Source of the DNA: Scylla paramamosain
Lineage: Eukaryota > Arthropoda > Malacostraca > Decapoda > Portunidae
NCBI RefSeq assembly: GCF_035594125.1
Contig: NC_087151.1
Span: 20,165,253-20,229,252 of the forward strand
DNA length: 64,000 bases
Reading direction: 5' to 3'
Positions 1 to 12,800 of the stretch are shown here, piece by piece (the stretch's first letter is position 1; every line of letters begins with the position of its first letter). The notes beneath the pieces are model-generated. The model did no database searches, was not told the DNA's origin, and was given only the letters and a program-made list of their open reading frames with translations. A program made the translations under genes and the position numbers.

Positions 1-749
1 CTTTAAGTGTTTTTTAACTCCTTACATACCAAATCGCTAAAACGCATGCAACACACCCTTTATGGAGAAACAGAATAACATTACCAAAAACATGTATTTT
101 AAGTGTTTTGATCATGTAACCTATAAAAACGCTTAAATACATGTAAAGAACCCTATGTTTGTATAAGAAAAGAACATTACGAAAATCGTGTAATATGAGT
201 GTTTTTAAGTTCCTTAAGTACCAAAAAGCTAAAACCCACAAATAACACTCTTTATAGAGGGAATTCCTTTTTTGTTATTCATCTTCATAGGTACCGAGAT
301 GCCAAAATTCTAGCAAATTTCATGGAAATTTTATTAAAAAAAATCATTATAAAAAAATAATTTTAGCTTTTTTCCGGAGTTATGTACAAACATTGAAGTG
401 CATGCAAATCTACCTATATAGGGAAATTACACGACTTTTCCAGAAACCTGTCTTTTGAGTGTTTTTCAGCAATTTCAACAATATTACTGAAAACGTGTCT
501 TTTCAGTGATTTACGTAGAAAAAAGCTAAAACTGATGTAAACCAACCAATATGAAGAAATAGAATAACATTACCAAAAAGATATATTTTAATGTGTTTTT
601 GAGCTTGTTACCTACAAAAAATGCAAAATTGGATGGAAAGCACTTTATATTGGCAAAGAAAAGGACATTACAAGAAACTTGTATAAGTGTTTTATAGTTT
701 GACAAGAACCACAAGGTAAAAAACTCAAAAACTCGTGTACATGAAGAAG

Positions 750-892
750 TTTCTTACATACCAAAAAGCTGAAACTCATGAATAACACTTTTAATTTAGA
801 AACAGAAATACCTTACCAAATGTGTGTATTAGAAAAGTTTCTTACATACCAAAATGCTGAAACTCATGAATAACACTTTTAATTAAGAAATA
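750..892 (+). repeat. ~79-bp tandem duplication within m6
   Basis: The m6 tail (GAAGTTTCTTACATACC, a TGCTGAAACTCATGAAT segment, then ACACTTTTAATT) occurs twice in a row. This lengthens the unit relative to the standard HOR. The same duplicated form is seen at ~5,153-5,295 (+), ~24,295-24,425 (-), ~38,700-38,830 (-) and ~63,450-63,595 (+). It is a useful marker of related segments. Confidence 0.85.
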
Positions 893-3800
893 TAACAATC
901 TTACTAAATGCCTGTGTTTTGAGTTTTTTTCACATTCTTAGTTACCAAAACCCCAAATTCCATGCAAAACTAGATTTATGTGGGAAAAAAAAGATATTAC
1001 CAGAAAAGTGTCTTTTGAGTATTTTTGAGCGTGTTAGGCAATAAAGCACTAAAAGCAGGGCAATCAAATTACATGGGAATAAAAACAACTTTTACCAAGA
1101 ATTTGCCTTAAGTGTTTTTGAGCTCATTACATACCAAAACGCTAAAACGCATGCAAAACACCTTTTATGGAGAAACAGAATAAAATTACCAAAAACATAT
1201 ATTTTGAGTGTTTTTGTTCATGTTATCTATAAAAACGCTTAAATACATGCAAAGAACCTTATGTTTGGGAAACGAAAGGACATTACGAGAAACGTGTATT
1301 ATGAGTGTTTTTAAGTTCCTTAAGTACCAAAAAGCTAAATCCCACAAATAACACTCTTTATTTAGAAAAAAATAAATAAATAAAAAATAAAAAAGGATAT
1401 TTTTTTTTTTTGTTATTTATCTTCATAGGTACCGAGATGCCAAAATTCTGGGAAAATTAAGGGGCAATTATATGATAAAAGAATATTACCAAAAAAGTTA
1501 ATTTTAGCTTTTTTTTTCGGACTGTTATGTACCAAACCCTAAAGTGCATGCAAAGCCTCCTATATGAGGAAATTAAACGACCTTATCAGAAATCTGTCTT
1601 TTGAGTGTTGTTCAGCATGTTAGGCACCAAAACGATATATAATAAGGATCTCACTCTATAGGGGAATTCAAAACAAAATTACTGAAAACTTATCTTCTCA
1701 GTGTTTTACATAGAAAAACGCTAAAACGGATGCAAACCAACCAATATAAGGAAAAAGAAAAACATTACCAAAAAGATATAGTTTGAGTGTTTTTGAGCTT
1801 GTTACCTATAAAAAACACGAAAATTGATGCAAAGCACTCTATAATGGGAAAGAAAAGGACATTGCAAGAAAAGTGTATAATGAGTGTTTTATAGTTCAAA
1901 AGAACCCCATGGCAAAAAATGCAATAACTAGTGTATATGAACAAGTTTCGTAGATACCAAAATGCTGAAACTCATGAACAACGCTCTTAATTGAGAAACA
2001 GAACAATCTTACTAAATGCGTGTATTTTGAGTGCTTTTCACATTCTTAGTTACCAAAACCCCAAATTGCATGCGAAACCAGCTTTATGTGGGAAAAAAAT
2101 GACATTACCAGAAATATGTCTTTTGAGTGTTTTTGAGCGTGTTAGGCAATAAATCACTAAAAAAGCAAGGCAATCACATTACATTGGAATAAAACCAATT
2201 TTTAACAAGAACTTGCTTTAAGTGTTTTTGAGCTCCTTATACACCAAAACACTAAAATGCATGCAAAATACACTTGATGGTGAAACAGAATAACATTACC
2301 AAAAACATGTATTTTGAGTGTTTTTTATCATGTTACCAATAAAAACGCTTAAATACATGCAAAGAACCCTATTTTTGGGAAACGAAAGGACATTACGAGA
2401 AACGTGTATTATGAGTGTTTTTAAGTTCATTAAGTACGAAAAAGCTAAAAGCCTCAAATTACACTGTTTATTGAGAAAAAAAAATAAATAAAAAAATACG
2501 ATATTTTTTTTTCATTCTTATTCATCTTCACAGGTAACGAGGTGCCAAAATTCGGCCAAAGTTCAGGAAATTATATGAAATAAGAACATTATCAAAAAAG
2601 TTAAATTTAGGTTTTTTTTTTCGGATTTATGTACCAAACCCCTAAAGTGCATGCAAAGCCATCTATATGGGGAAATTAAACGTCTTTGCCAGAAAACTGT
2701 CTTATGAGTGTTTTCTGCATGTTAGGAACCAACACGATAAAACCCAAGGAAGTCAGTCTATATGAGAATCCAAAACAAAATTACTGAAAACGTGTCTTTT
2801 TGGTGTTTTACTTAGAAAATGCTAAAACGGATGCAAACCAACCTAAATAAAGAAATAGAATAACATTACCGAAAAGGTATATTTTGAGTGTTTTTTAAAT
2901 TGTTACCTTTAAAAAACGCGAAAATGGATGAAAAGCACTCTATATTTGGAAGCAAATGGACATTACGAGAAACGAGTATAATGAGTGTTTTATAGTTTCA
3001 CAAGAACCACAAGGCAAAAAACGCAAATCTCGTGTATATAAAGAAGTTTCTTCCAAAATGCTGAAAATCATGAATAAGACTTTTAATTGAGAAACAGAAC
3101 TATCTTACAAAATGTGAGTATTTTGAGTGTTTTTCACATTCTTAGTTACGAAAATCCGAAATTACAAGCGAAACTGATTTTATGTGGGAAAAAATGACAT
3201 TACCAGAAAAGTGTCTTTTTGGGTGTTTTTGAGCGTGTTAGGCAACAAAGCACTAAAAAGCAGAACAATCACATTACATGGGAATAAAACCAACTTTTAC
3301 CAAAAACATGCCTTTAAGTGTTTTTAACTCCTTACATAAGAAAACGCTAAAACGCATGCAAAACACCCTTTATGGAGAAACAAAATAACATTACTAAAAT
3401 CATGAATTTTAAGTGTTTTTGATGATGTTACCTATAAAAACGCTTAAATACATGCAAAGAACTCTATGTTTATGAATGGAAACGATATTACGAAAATTAT
3501 GTATTATGAAAGTTTTTAGGTTCCTTAAGTACTAAAAAGCTAAAACACACAAATAACACTCTTTATAGAGAAAAAAAATAAAAATAAATAAATAAATTTT
3601 TCTTTTTTTTGTTATTCATCTTCATACGTACTGAGATGCAAAAATTCTTTCAAAATTCAGGGAAATTAGGTAAAGAAAAAAAATTAACAAAAAAAATAAT
3701 TTTACCTTTTTTCCTGTTATGTACAAAACCCTGAAGTGCTTGCAAAGCCACCTATATGGAAAAATTACCCGACTTTACCAGAAACCTGTACCAAAAGCAA

Positions 3801-4582
3801 TTTCAACAATATTACTGAAAACGAGTCTTTTCAGAGATTTACGAAGAAAAACGCTAAAACGGATGGAAACCAACCAATATGAAGAAATAGAATAACATTA
3901 CCAAAAAGATATTTTTTAAGTGTTTTTAAGCTTGTTACCTACAAAAATGCAAAAATGGATGGAAAGCACTTTATATTAGGAAATAAAAGAACATTACGAG
4001 AAATGAGAAATAATGAGTGTTTTATAATTTCACAATAACCACAAGGCAATAAACGCAAAAACTCGTGTATATAGAGAAGTTTCTTACATACCAAAATGAT
4101 GAAATGCATGAATAACACTTTTAATCAAGAAACAGATCTACCCTACCAAATTGTGTATTTTGAGTGTTTTTCACATTCTTAGTTACGAAATTGCTAAATT
4201 ACAAGCGAAACTAGCTTTATGTGGGCAAAAAATGACATTAGGAGAAAAATGTTTTTTGAGTGTTTTTGAGCGTGATATGCAACAAAGCACTAAAAAGCAG
4301 AACAATCACATTACTTGGGAATAAAACCAACTTTTACGAAGAACTTGCCTTAAAGTGTTTTTAAACTCCTTACATACCAAAACGCTAAAACGCATGTAAA
4401 ACACTCTTAATGGAGAAACAGAATAATATTACCAAAAATATGTATTTTGAGTGTTTTTGATCATATTATCTATAAAAACTCTTAAATACATGTAAAGAAC
4501 TCTATGTTTGTATAAGAAAAGGACATTACGAAAATCGTGTATTATGAGTGTTTTAAATTTTAAGTTCCTTAAAATTTTAGTG

Positions 4583-4645
4583 AAAGTGTTATTTGTGAGT
4601 TTTAGCTTTTTAGTACAAAAAGCTAAAACTCACAAATAACACTTT
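4583..4645. repeat. Perfect 29-bp foldback inside m11 (left-arm copy)
   Basis: Two exactly complementary 29-bp arms (4583-4611 and 4617-4645) flank the 5-nt loop AGTAC. The arms are the m11 text TTTGTGAGTTTTAGC and its reverse complement. The foldback replaces the normal m11-to-A-tract transition, so an inverted partial copy of m11 was added in place. A degraded mirror copy lies at 39,337-39,399, so it formed before the large palindrome. Confidence 0.9.
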
Positions 4646-5782
4646 ATAAAGAAAAAAATATATTTTTTTGTTATTCATCTTCATAGGTACCGAGATACCA
4701 AAATTCTGGAAAAATTCAGGGAAATATTGTAAAAAAAAAAATCCATTTTAAAAAATAATTTTAGCTTTTTTTCCGGAGTTATGTACCAAACCCTGAAGTG
4801 CATGCAAAGCTACCTATATGGAGTAATTACTCGACTTTACCAGAAACCTGTCTTTTAAGTGTTTTTTTTCAAATATTTCAACAATATTACTAAAAACGTG
4901 TCTTTTCAATGATTTACGTAGAAAAACGCTAAAACGGATGCAAACCAACCAATATGAAGAAATAGAATAACATTACCAAAAATATATATTTCGATGTGTT
5001 TTTAAGCTTGTTACCTACAATAAAATGCGGAAATTGATGAAACGCACTCTATATTAGGAAAGAAAAGGACATTACGAGAAATGTGTATAATGAGTGTTTT
5101 ATAGTTTCACAAGAACCACAAGGCAAAAAACTCAAAAACTCGTGTACATAAAGAAGTTTCTTATATACCAAAATGCTGAAACTCATGAATAACACTTTTA
5201 ATTGAGAAACAGAACTACCTTACCAAATTTCTTTATTAGAGAAGTTTCTTACATACCAAAATGCTGAAACTCATGAATAACACTTTTAATTTAAAAACAA
5301 AACAACCTTACTAAATGCCTGTATTTTGAGTGTTTTTCACATTCCTAGTTACCAAAACCCCAAATTGCAAGCGAAACTAGCTTTATGTGGAAAAAAAAAT
5401 GACATTACCAGAAGAGTGTCTTTTGAGTGTTTTTGAGCGTGTTAGGCAATAAAGCACTAAAAAGCAGGGCAATCACATTACATGGGAATAAAACCAAATT
5501 TTACCAGGAACTTGCTTTTAAGTGTTTTTTAAATCCTTACATATTGAAACGCTAAAACGCATGCAAAACATCCTTTATGAAGAAACAGAAAAACATTACC
5601 AAAAACATGTATTTTGAGTGTTTTTGATCATAATACCTATAAAAACGCTTAAATACATGGAAAGAACCCTATATTTGGGAAACGAAAGGACATTATGAGA
5701 AATGTGTATTATGAGTGTTTTTAAGTTCCTTAAGTACCAAAAAAAGCAATTTTTTTTTGTTTTTTTGTTATTCATCTTCATA

Positions 5783-6892
5783 GGTACCAAGATGCCAAAA
5801 TTCTGGCAAAATTCAGGGAAATTATGTGGAAAAAAGGATATTATCAAACAAGATAATTTTACCTTTTTTTTCGGACTGTTATGTACCAAATCCTAAACTG
5901 CATGCTAATCCACCTGTATATGGAAATTAAACGACTTTACAAGAAACATGTCTTTTGAGTGTTTTTTTTTTTTAGCATGATAGGCACCAAAACGATAAAT
6001 ACCATTGAAGTCACTCAATATGGGAATCCAAAACAAAATTACTGAAAAGATGTCTTCTCAGTGTTTTACGTAGAAAAACGCTAAAACAGATGCAAACCAA
6101 CCAATACGAAGAAATAGAAAAACCACCAAAAAGGTATATTTTGAGTGTTTTTCAACTTGTTACCTACAAAAAGCGCGAAAATGCATGCAAAGCACTCTAT
6201 ATTGGGAAACAAAAGGACATTACGAGAAACGTGTATAATGAGTGTTTTATAGTTTCAGAAGATCCACAAGGCAAAAAACACAAAAACTCGTATATATAGA
6301 GAAGTTTCTTAGATACCAAAATGCTAAACTCATGAATAACACTCTTAATTGAAAAACAGAACAACCTTACTAAATGCGTGTATTTTGAGTGTTTTTTCAC
6401 ATTCTTAGTTAAAAAAAAACGAAATTCCATGTGAATATAGCTTTATGTGGGAAAAAAATGACATTACCAGAAAAGTGTCTTTTGAGTGTTTTTGAGAGTG
6501 TTAGGCAATAAAGCACTAAAAAGCAGGGCAATCACATTACATGGAATAAAACCAACGTTTACCAAGAACTTGCCTTTAATTGTTTTTCAGCTCCTTATAT
6601 GCGCTAAGACGCATGCAAAACACACTTTATATAGAAACAAAATAACATTACCAACAACAGGCATTTTGATTGTTTTTTAATCATGTTATATATAAAAACG
6701 CTTAAATACATGGAAAGAACCTTATGTTTGGGAGAGAAAAGGATATTACGAGAAACGTGTATTATGAGTGTTTTTAAGTTCCTTATGAACCAAAAGGCTA
6801 AAACCCACAAGTAACACTCTTTGTTTAAAAAATAAATAAATAAATAAATAAATAAAAAATTGGATTTTTTTTTATTGTTTTTATTCACCTTC
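5783..6892 (+). repeat. Representative HOR unit with monomer map (m1-m11)
   Basis: One unit dissected as a reference. m1, a half monomer after the T tract, is ~5783-5838. m2 (CGGACTGTTATGTACC) is ~5839-5932. m3 (CAGCATGTTAGGCACC type) is ~5933-6037. m4 (TTTTACGTAGAAAAACGC) is ~6038-6121. m5 (GAGCTTGTTACCTAC type) is ~6122-6218. m6, the long one with CACAAGAACCACAAGGC, is ~6219-6364. m7 (CACATTCTTAGTTACC) is ~6365-6462. m8 (AATAAAGCACTAAAAAGCAG) is ~6463-6555. m9 (GAGCTCCTTA type) is ~6556-6646. m10 (GATCATGTTACCTATAAA) is ~6647-6733. m11 (AAGTTCCTTAAGTACC) is ~6734-6820, followed by an A-rich/T-rich tract. Each monomer begins with a variant of ATTACCAGAAA. The same order recurs in every intact unit of the window, reversed in minus blocks. 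Confidence 0.85.
6829..6880. repeat. AAAT microsatellite and T tract at the HOR boundary (example)
   Basis: An (AAAT)n run of about seven copies is followed by a T-rich stretch. The same A-rich then T-rich tract closes each plus unit and opens each minus unit. Its length and composition vary between copies: compare the pure runs near 9,350 and 13,690 with the AAATA types near 1,370 and 61,870. It is the fastest-varying part of the HOR and could fold into an A/T stem. Boundaries are approximate. Confidence 0.8.
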
Positions 6893-9800
6893 ATAGATAT
6901 TGAGATGCCAAAATTCTGGCCAAATTCAGGGCAATTATGTGATAAAAGTTAATTTTAGCTTTTTTTTCGGACTGTTATTTACCAAACCCTAGAGTTCATG
7001 CAAAGCCATCTATATGAGGAAATTAAACAACTTTACCGGAATTCTGTCTTTTGAATGATTTTCAGCTTGTTAGGTATCAAAACGATAAATAATATGAAAA
7101 TCACTCTATATGAGAGTCCAAAACAAAAATACTGAAAACGTGTCTTTTCTGTGTTTTAGGTAGAAAAAACGCTAAAATGGATGCAAACCAACATATATGA
7201 AGAAATAGAATATTACCAAAAAGGTATATTTTGAGTGTTTTTAATCTTGTTACCTACAAAAAACGCAAAAAAGGATGCAAAGCACTCTATATTGGGAAAC
7301 AAAAGGACATTACGAGAAACGTGAGTAATGAGTGTTTTATAATTTCACAAGAACCACAAGGCAAAAAACGCAAAAACCCGTGTATATGGAGAATTTTCTT
7401 AGTTACCAAAACACTGGTACTCATGAATAACACTCTTAAATGAGAAACATAACAACATTTAAAAATACGTGTGTTTTGAGTGTTTTTCACATTCTTATTT
7501 ACAAAAACCCCAAATTGCATGCAAAACTAGCTTTATGTTGCTAAGAAATGACATTACAAGAAAAGTGACTTTGGGTGTTTCTGAGCATATTAGGCAATAA
7601 AGCACTAAAAAGCAGGGCAATAACATTACATGGGAATGAAACCAACTTTTACCAAGAACTTGCCTTTAAGTTTTTTTGAGCTCCTTACATACCAAAACGC
7701 TAAAACGAATGCAAAACACACTTTATGGAGAATTAGAATAACATTACCAAAAACATGTATTTTGAGTGTTTTTGATCATGCTACCTATAAAAACGCGAAA
7801 ATACATGCAAAGAACCCTATCTTTGGGGAACGAAAGGACATTACGAGAAACGTGTATTATGAGTGTTTTTAAGTTCCTTAAGAACCAAAAAACTACAACC
7901 CACAAATAGCACTCTTTATAAAGAAAAAATAAATAAATATATAAAAAAAAACGGCAATTTTTCTTTTTTTTTTTTTTTGTTATTCATCTTCATAGGTACG
8001 GAGATGCCAAAATTCTGGGAAAATTCTGGGCAATTATATGATAAAAGAATATTATCATAAAAGTTAATTTTAGCTTTTTTTTCGGAATGTTATGTACCAA
8101 ACTCTAAAGTGAATGCAAAGCCACCTACATGAGGAAATTAAACGACTTTATGAGAAACCTTACTTTTGAGTGTTTTTAAGTATGTTAGGCACCAAAACGA
8201 TAATAACATGGAAGTCACTCAATATGGAAATCCAAAACAAAATTACTGAAAACGTGTCTTTTCAGTGTTTTACGTAGAAAAACGCTAAAAAGGATGCAAA
8301 CCAACCAATATGAAGAAATAGAATAACATTACCAAAAATATATATTTTGAATGTTTTTGAGCTTGTTACCTTTAAAAAATGCAAAAATGGATGCAAAGTA
8401 TCGCAAAACAAAAGGATGTTCTGAGAAACGTGTATAATGAGTGTTTTATAGTTCCACAAGAACCAAAAGGCAAAAAATGCAAAAACTCGTGTACCTAGAG
8501 AAGTTTCTTAGATACCAAAATGATGAAACTCATGAATAACACTTTTAATTGAGAAACAGAATTACCGTACAAAATGTGTGAATTTTGAGTGTTTTTCACA
8601 TTGTTAGTTACGAAAATCCCAAATTACATGCGAAACTAGCTTTATGTGGGAAATAAATGACATTACCAGAAAAGTGTCTTTTGAGGGTTTTTGAGAGAGT
8701 TAGGCAATAAAGCACTAAAAAGGAGGGCAATCACATTACATGGGAATAAAACCAACTTTTATCAACAATCTTTTGAGTGTTTTTGAGCGTTATATGCAAC
8801 AAAGCACTAAAAAGCAGAACAATCACATTACATTGGAATAAATCCAAATTTTACGAAGAATAAAAAAAATAAAAAAAAGTTTACCAAATGAGTGTATTTT
8901 GGGTATTTTTCACATTCTTAGTTACCAAAACCCCAAATTGCATGCGAAATATTGTGGGGTAAAAATGTGAGAAAAAAATGACATTAACATAAAAAAGTTT
9001 TTTTGAGTGTTTTTGAGCGTGTTAGGAAATAAAGCACTAAAAAGCAGGGCAATCACATTACATAGGGATAAAACTAGTTTTTACCAAGAACTTCTCTTTA
9101 AGATTTTTTGATTTACATAAAAAAAACGCTAAAACGCATGCAAAACACCCTTTATGGAGAAAGAGAATAAAATTACCAAAAACACGTATTGTTTTTTATC
9201 ATGTTACCTATAAAAACACTTAAATACATGTTTGTAAACGCAAATAAACATTACGAGAAACGTGTACTCGTATTTTGAGTGTTTTTAAGTTTCTTAAGCA
9301 CCAAAAACCTAAAGGCCACAAATAACACTCTTTATAGAGAGAGAGAAAAAAAAAAAATAAATAAATAAAAAAAAATATATCATTTTTTTTTTTGTTATTC
9401 ATATTCATAGGTACTGAGATGCCGAAAGTTTGGCAAAATTCATGGAAATTATGTGGAAAAAAAAACATTATCAAAAAATTAAATTTTAGCTTTTTTTTCG
9501 GACTGTTATGTACCAAACCCTAAAGTGCATCCAAAGGGGAAATTACACGACTTTACCAGAAACCTCTCTTTTGAGTGTTTTCTTTTTTAGTATGTTAGGT
9601 ATCAAAAGGATAAATAATATGGAAGTCACTCAATATGGGAATGCAAAACAAAATTACTAAAAACGTGTCTTTTCCGTGTTTTACGCAGAAAAACGCTAAA
9701 ACGGATGCAAACCAACCAATATGAAGAAATAGAATAACATTACGAAAAAGGTATATTTTGAGTGTTTTTGAGCCTGTTAACCACTAAAAACGCGAAAATG

Positions 9801-12800
9801 GATGCAAAACACTCTATATTGGGAAAGAAAAGGACAGTAGGAGAAAAGTGTATAATGAGTGTTTCATGGTTTCACAAGAACCACAAGCCAAAAACGCAAA
9901 AAATCGTATATATGGATAAGTTTCTTAGATACCAAAATGCTGAAACTCATGAATAACACTCTTAATTGAGAAACAAAACAACCTTACATGTATTTTGAGA
10001 GCTTTTCACATTTTTAGTTACCAAAACCCCAAATTGCATGTGAAACCAGATTTATGTGGGAAAAAATGACATTACCAGAAAAGTGTCTTTTGAGTGTTTT
10101 TGAGCGTGATAGGATACAAAGCACTAAAAAACAGGGGAATCACATTAAATTCGAATAAAACCAATTTTTACCAAGAACTTGCCTTTAAGTCTTTTTGAGC
10201 TCCTTATATACCAAAACGCTAAAACGCGTGCAAAACACACTCTATGGACAAACAGAATAACATTACCAAAAACATGTATTTTGAGTGTTTTTGATCATGT
10301 TATCTAAAAAAATGCTTAAATAAATAGAAAGAACCTTATGTTTGGGAAACGAAAGCACATTACGAGAAACGTGTATTATGAGTGTCTTTAAGTTCCTTAA
10401 GTACCAGAAAGCTAAAACCCACAAATAACACTCTTTATTTAGAAAAAAAAATGAATAAATATTTTTTTTTTTCATTCATCTTCATAGGTACCGAAATGAA
10501 AAAATTCTGGGAAAAATTCAGGGCAGTTATATGATAAAAGAATATTACCAAAAAAGTTGATTTTAGCTTTTTTTCCGATTTATGTACCAAACCCTAAAGA
10601 GCATGCATAGCCTCCTATATGAGGAAATTGAATGAATTTACCAGAAATCTGACTTTTGAGTGTTTTTCAGCACGTTAGGCACAAAAACGATAAATAATAA
10701 TGAACTCGCTCAATATGAAAATCCAAAACAAAAGTACTTAAAACGTGTCTTCTCAGTATTTTACGTAGAAAAACGATAAAACGGATGGAAACCAACCAAT
10801 ATCAAGAAATACAAAAACATTACCAAAAAGGTACATTTTGAGTGTTTTTGAGCTTGTTACCTTAAAAAAACGTGAAAATTGATGCAAAGCACTCTATATT
10901 GGGAAAGAAAGGGACATTGCGAGGAAAGTGTATAATGAGTGTTTTATAGTTCAAAAGAACCACAAGGCAAAAAACGCAAAAACTCGTGTATATGGAGAAG
11001 TTTCCTAGATACCAAAATCCTGAAACTCCTGAATAACACTCTTAATTCAGAAACAGAACAACCTTAATAAATGCGTGTATTTTGAGTGCTTTTTACATTC
11101 TTAGTTACCCAAAACCCAATTTCATTGCGAAACCAGCTTTATGTGGTAAAAAAAATGACATTTTCAGAAAAGTGCCTCTTGAGTGTTTTTGAGCACTAAA
11201 AAGAAGGGCAATCACAATACATGGTAATAAAACCAATGTTTACCAAGAACTTCCCTTTAAGTGTTTTTGAGCTCCTTATATAACAAAACGCTAAAATGCA
11301 TGCAAAACACACTTTATGGAGAAACAGAATAACATTACCAAAAACATGTATTTTAAGTGTTTTTGATCATGTTACCAATAAAACGCTTAAACACATGCTA
11401 AAAACCCTATTTGTGGGAAACGAAAGGACATTATAAGAAACGTGTATTATGAGTGTTTTTTTAATTCATTAAGTACCAAAAAGCTAAAAGCCACAAATAA
11501 CTCTCTATTGAGAAAAAAAATAAATAAATAAATACGATATTTTTTTTCTTTCTTATTCATCTTCACAGGTACCGAGATGAAAAAATTCGGGCAAAATTCA
11601 TGAAATTTTGTGAAATGAAAACATTATCAAAAAAGTTAATTTTAGCTTTTATATTTTTCGACTGTTATGTAGAAAACCCTAAAGTGTATGCAAAACCACC
11701 TATATGGGGAAATCAAACGTCTTTGCCAGAAAACTGTCGTATGTGTGTTTTTTTCAGAATGTTAGGCACCAAAACGAAAAATAACATGGAAGTCACTCTA
11801 TATGGGAATCCAAAACAAAATTACTGAAAATGTGTCTTTCGGTGTTTTACGTAGAAAAACGCTAAAACGGATGCAAACCAACCAATATGAAAAAAAAAAA
11901 ATAGAATAACATTACCAAAAAGGTATATTTTGAGTGTTTTTGAGCTTGTTACCTACAAAAAAAGTGAAAATTTCCCTACTGGGAAATAAAATGACATTAC
12001 GAGAAACGTGTATAATGAGTGTCTTATTATTTTCGAGCAAAAGAAATTGTGGTTCACAAAAACCACAAGGCAAAAAACGCAAAAACTCGTGTATATAAAG
12101 AAGTTTCTTAGATACCAAAATGCTGAAAATCATGAATAACAATCTTAATTGAAAAACAGAACAACCTTACCAAAAGCGAGTATTTTCAGTGTTTTTTACA
12201 TTCTTAGCAAAATCCCAAATTCAATGGGAAACTAGCTTTATGTGGGGAAAAAAATGTCATTACCAGAAGTGTCTTTTGAGTGTTTTTGAGCGTGTTAGGC
12301 AATAAAGCACTAAAAAGCAGAGCAATCACATTACATTGGAATAAAACCAACTTTGACCAAGAACTTGCCATTATGTGTTTTTGAGCTCCTTACATACCAA
12401 AACGCTAAAATGCATGCAAAACACTCCTGTATGGAGAAGCAGAAAAACATTACAAAAAACATGTGTTTTCAGTGTTTTGATCTTGTTATTTATAAAAACC
12501 CTTAAATACTTGCAAGGAACCCTATCTTTGGGAAACAAAAGGACATTACGAGAAACGTGTATTATGACCGTTTTTAAGTTCCTTAAGTACCAAAACATTA
12601 AAACCCACAAATAACACTCTTTAAAAAGAAAAAAAATAAAATAAATGAATAAAAAAATTAGCAATTTTATTTTTTGTATTGATTTTCATAAGTACCGAGA
12701 TGCCAAAATTCTGCCAAAATTCAAGGAATTTATGTGGAAAAAAGAACATTATCAAAAAAGTTAATTATAGCTTTTTTTCGGATTGTTATTTACCAACCCC

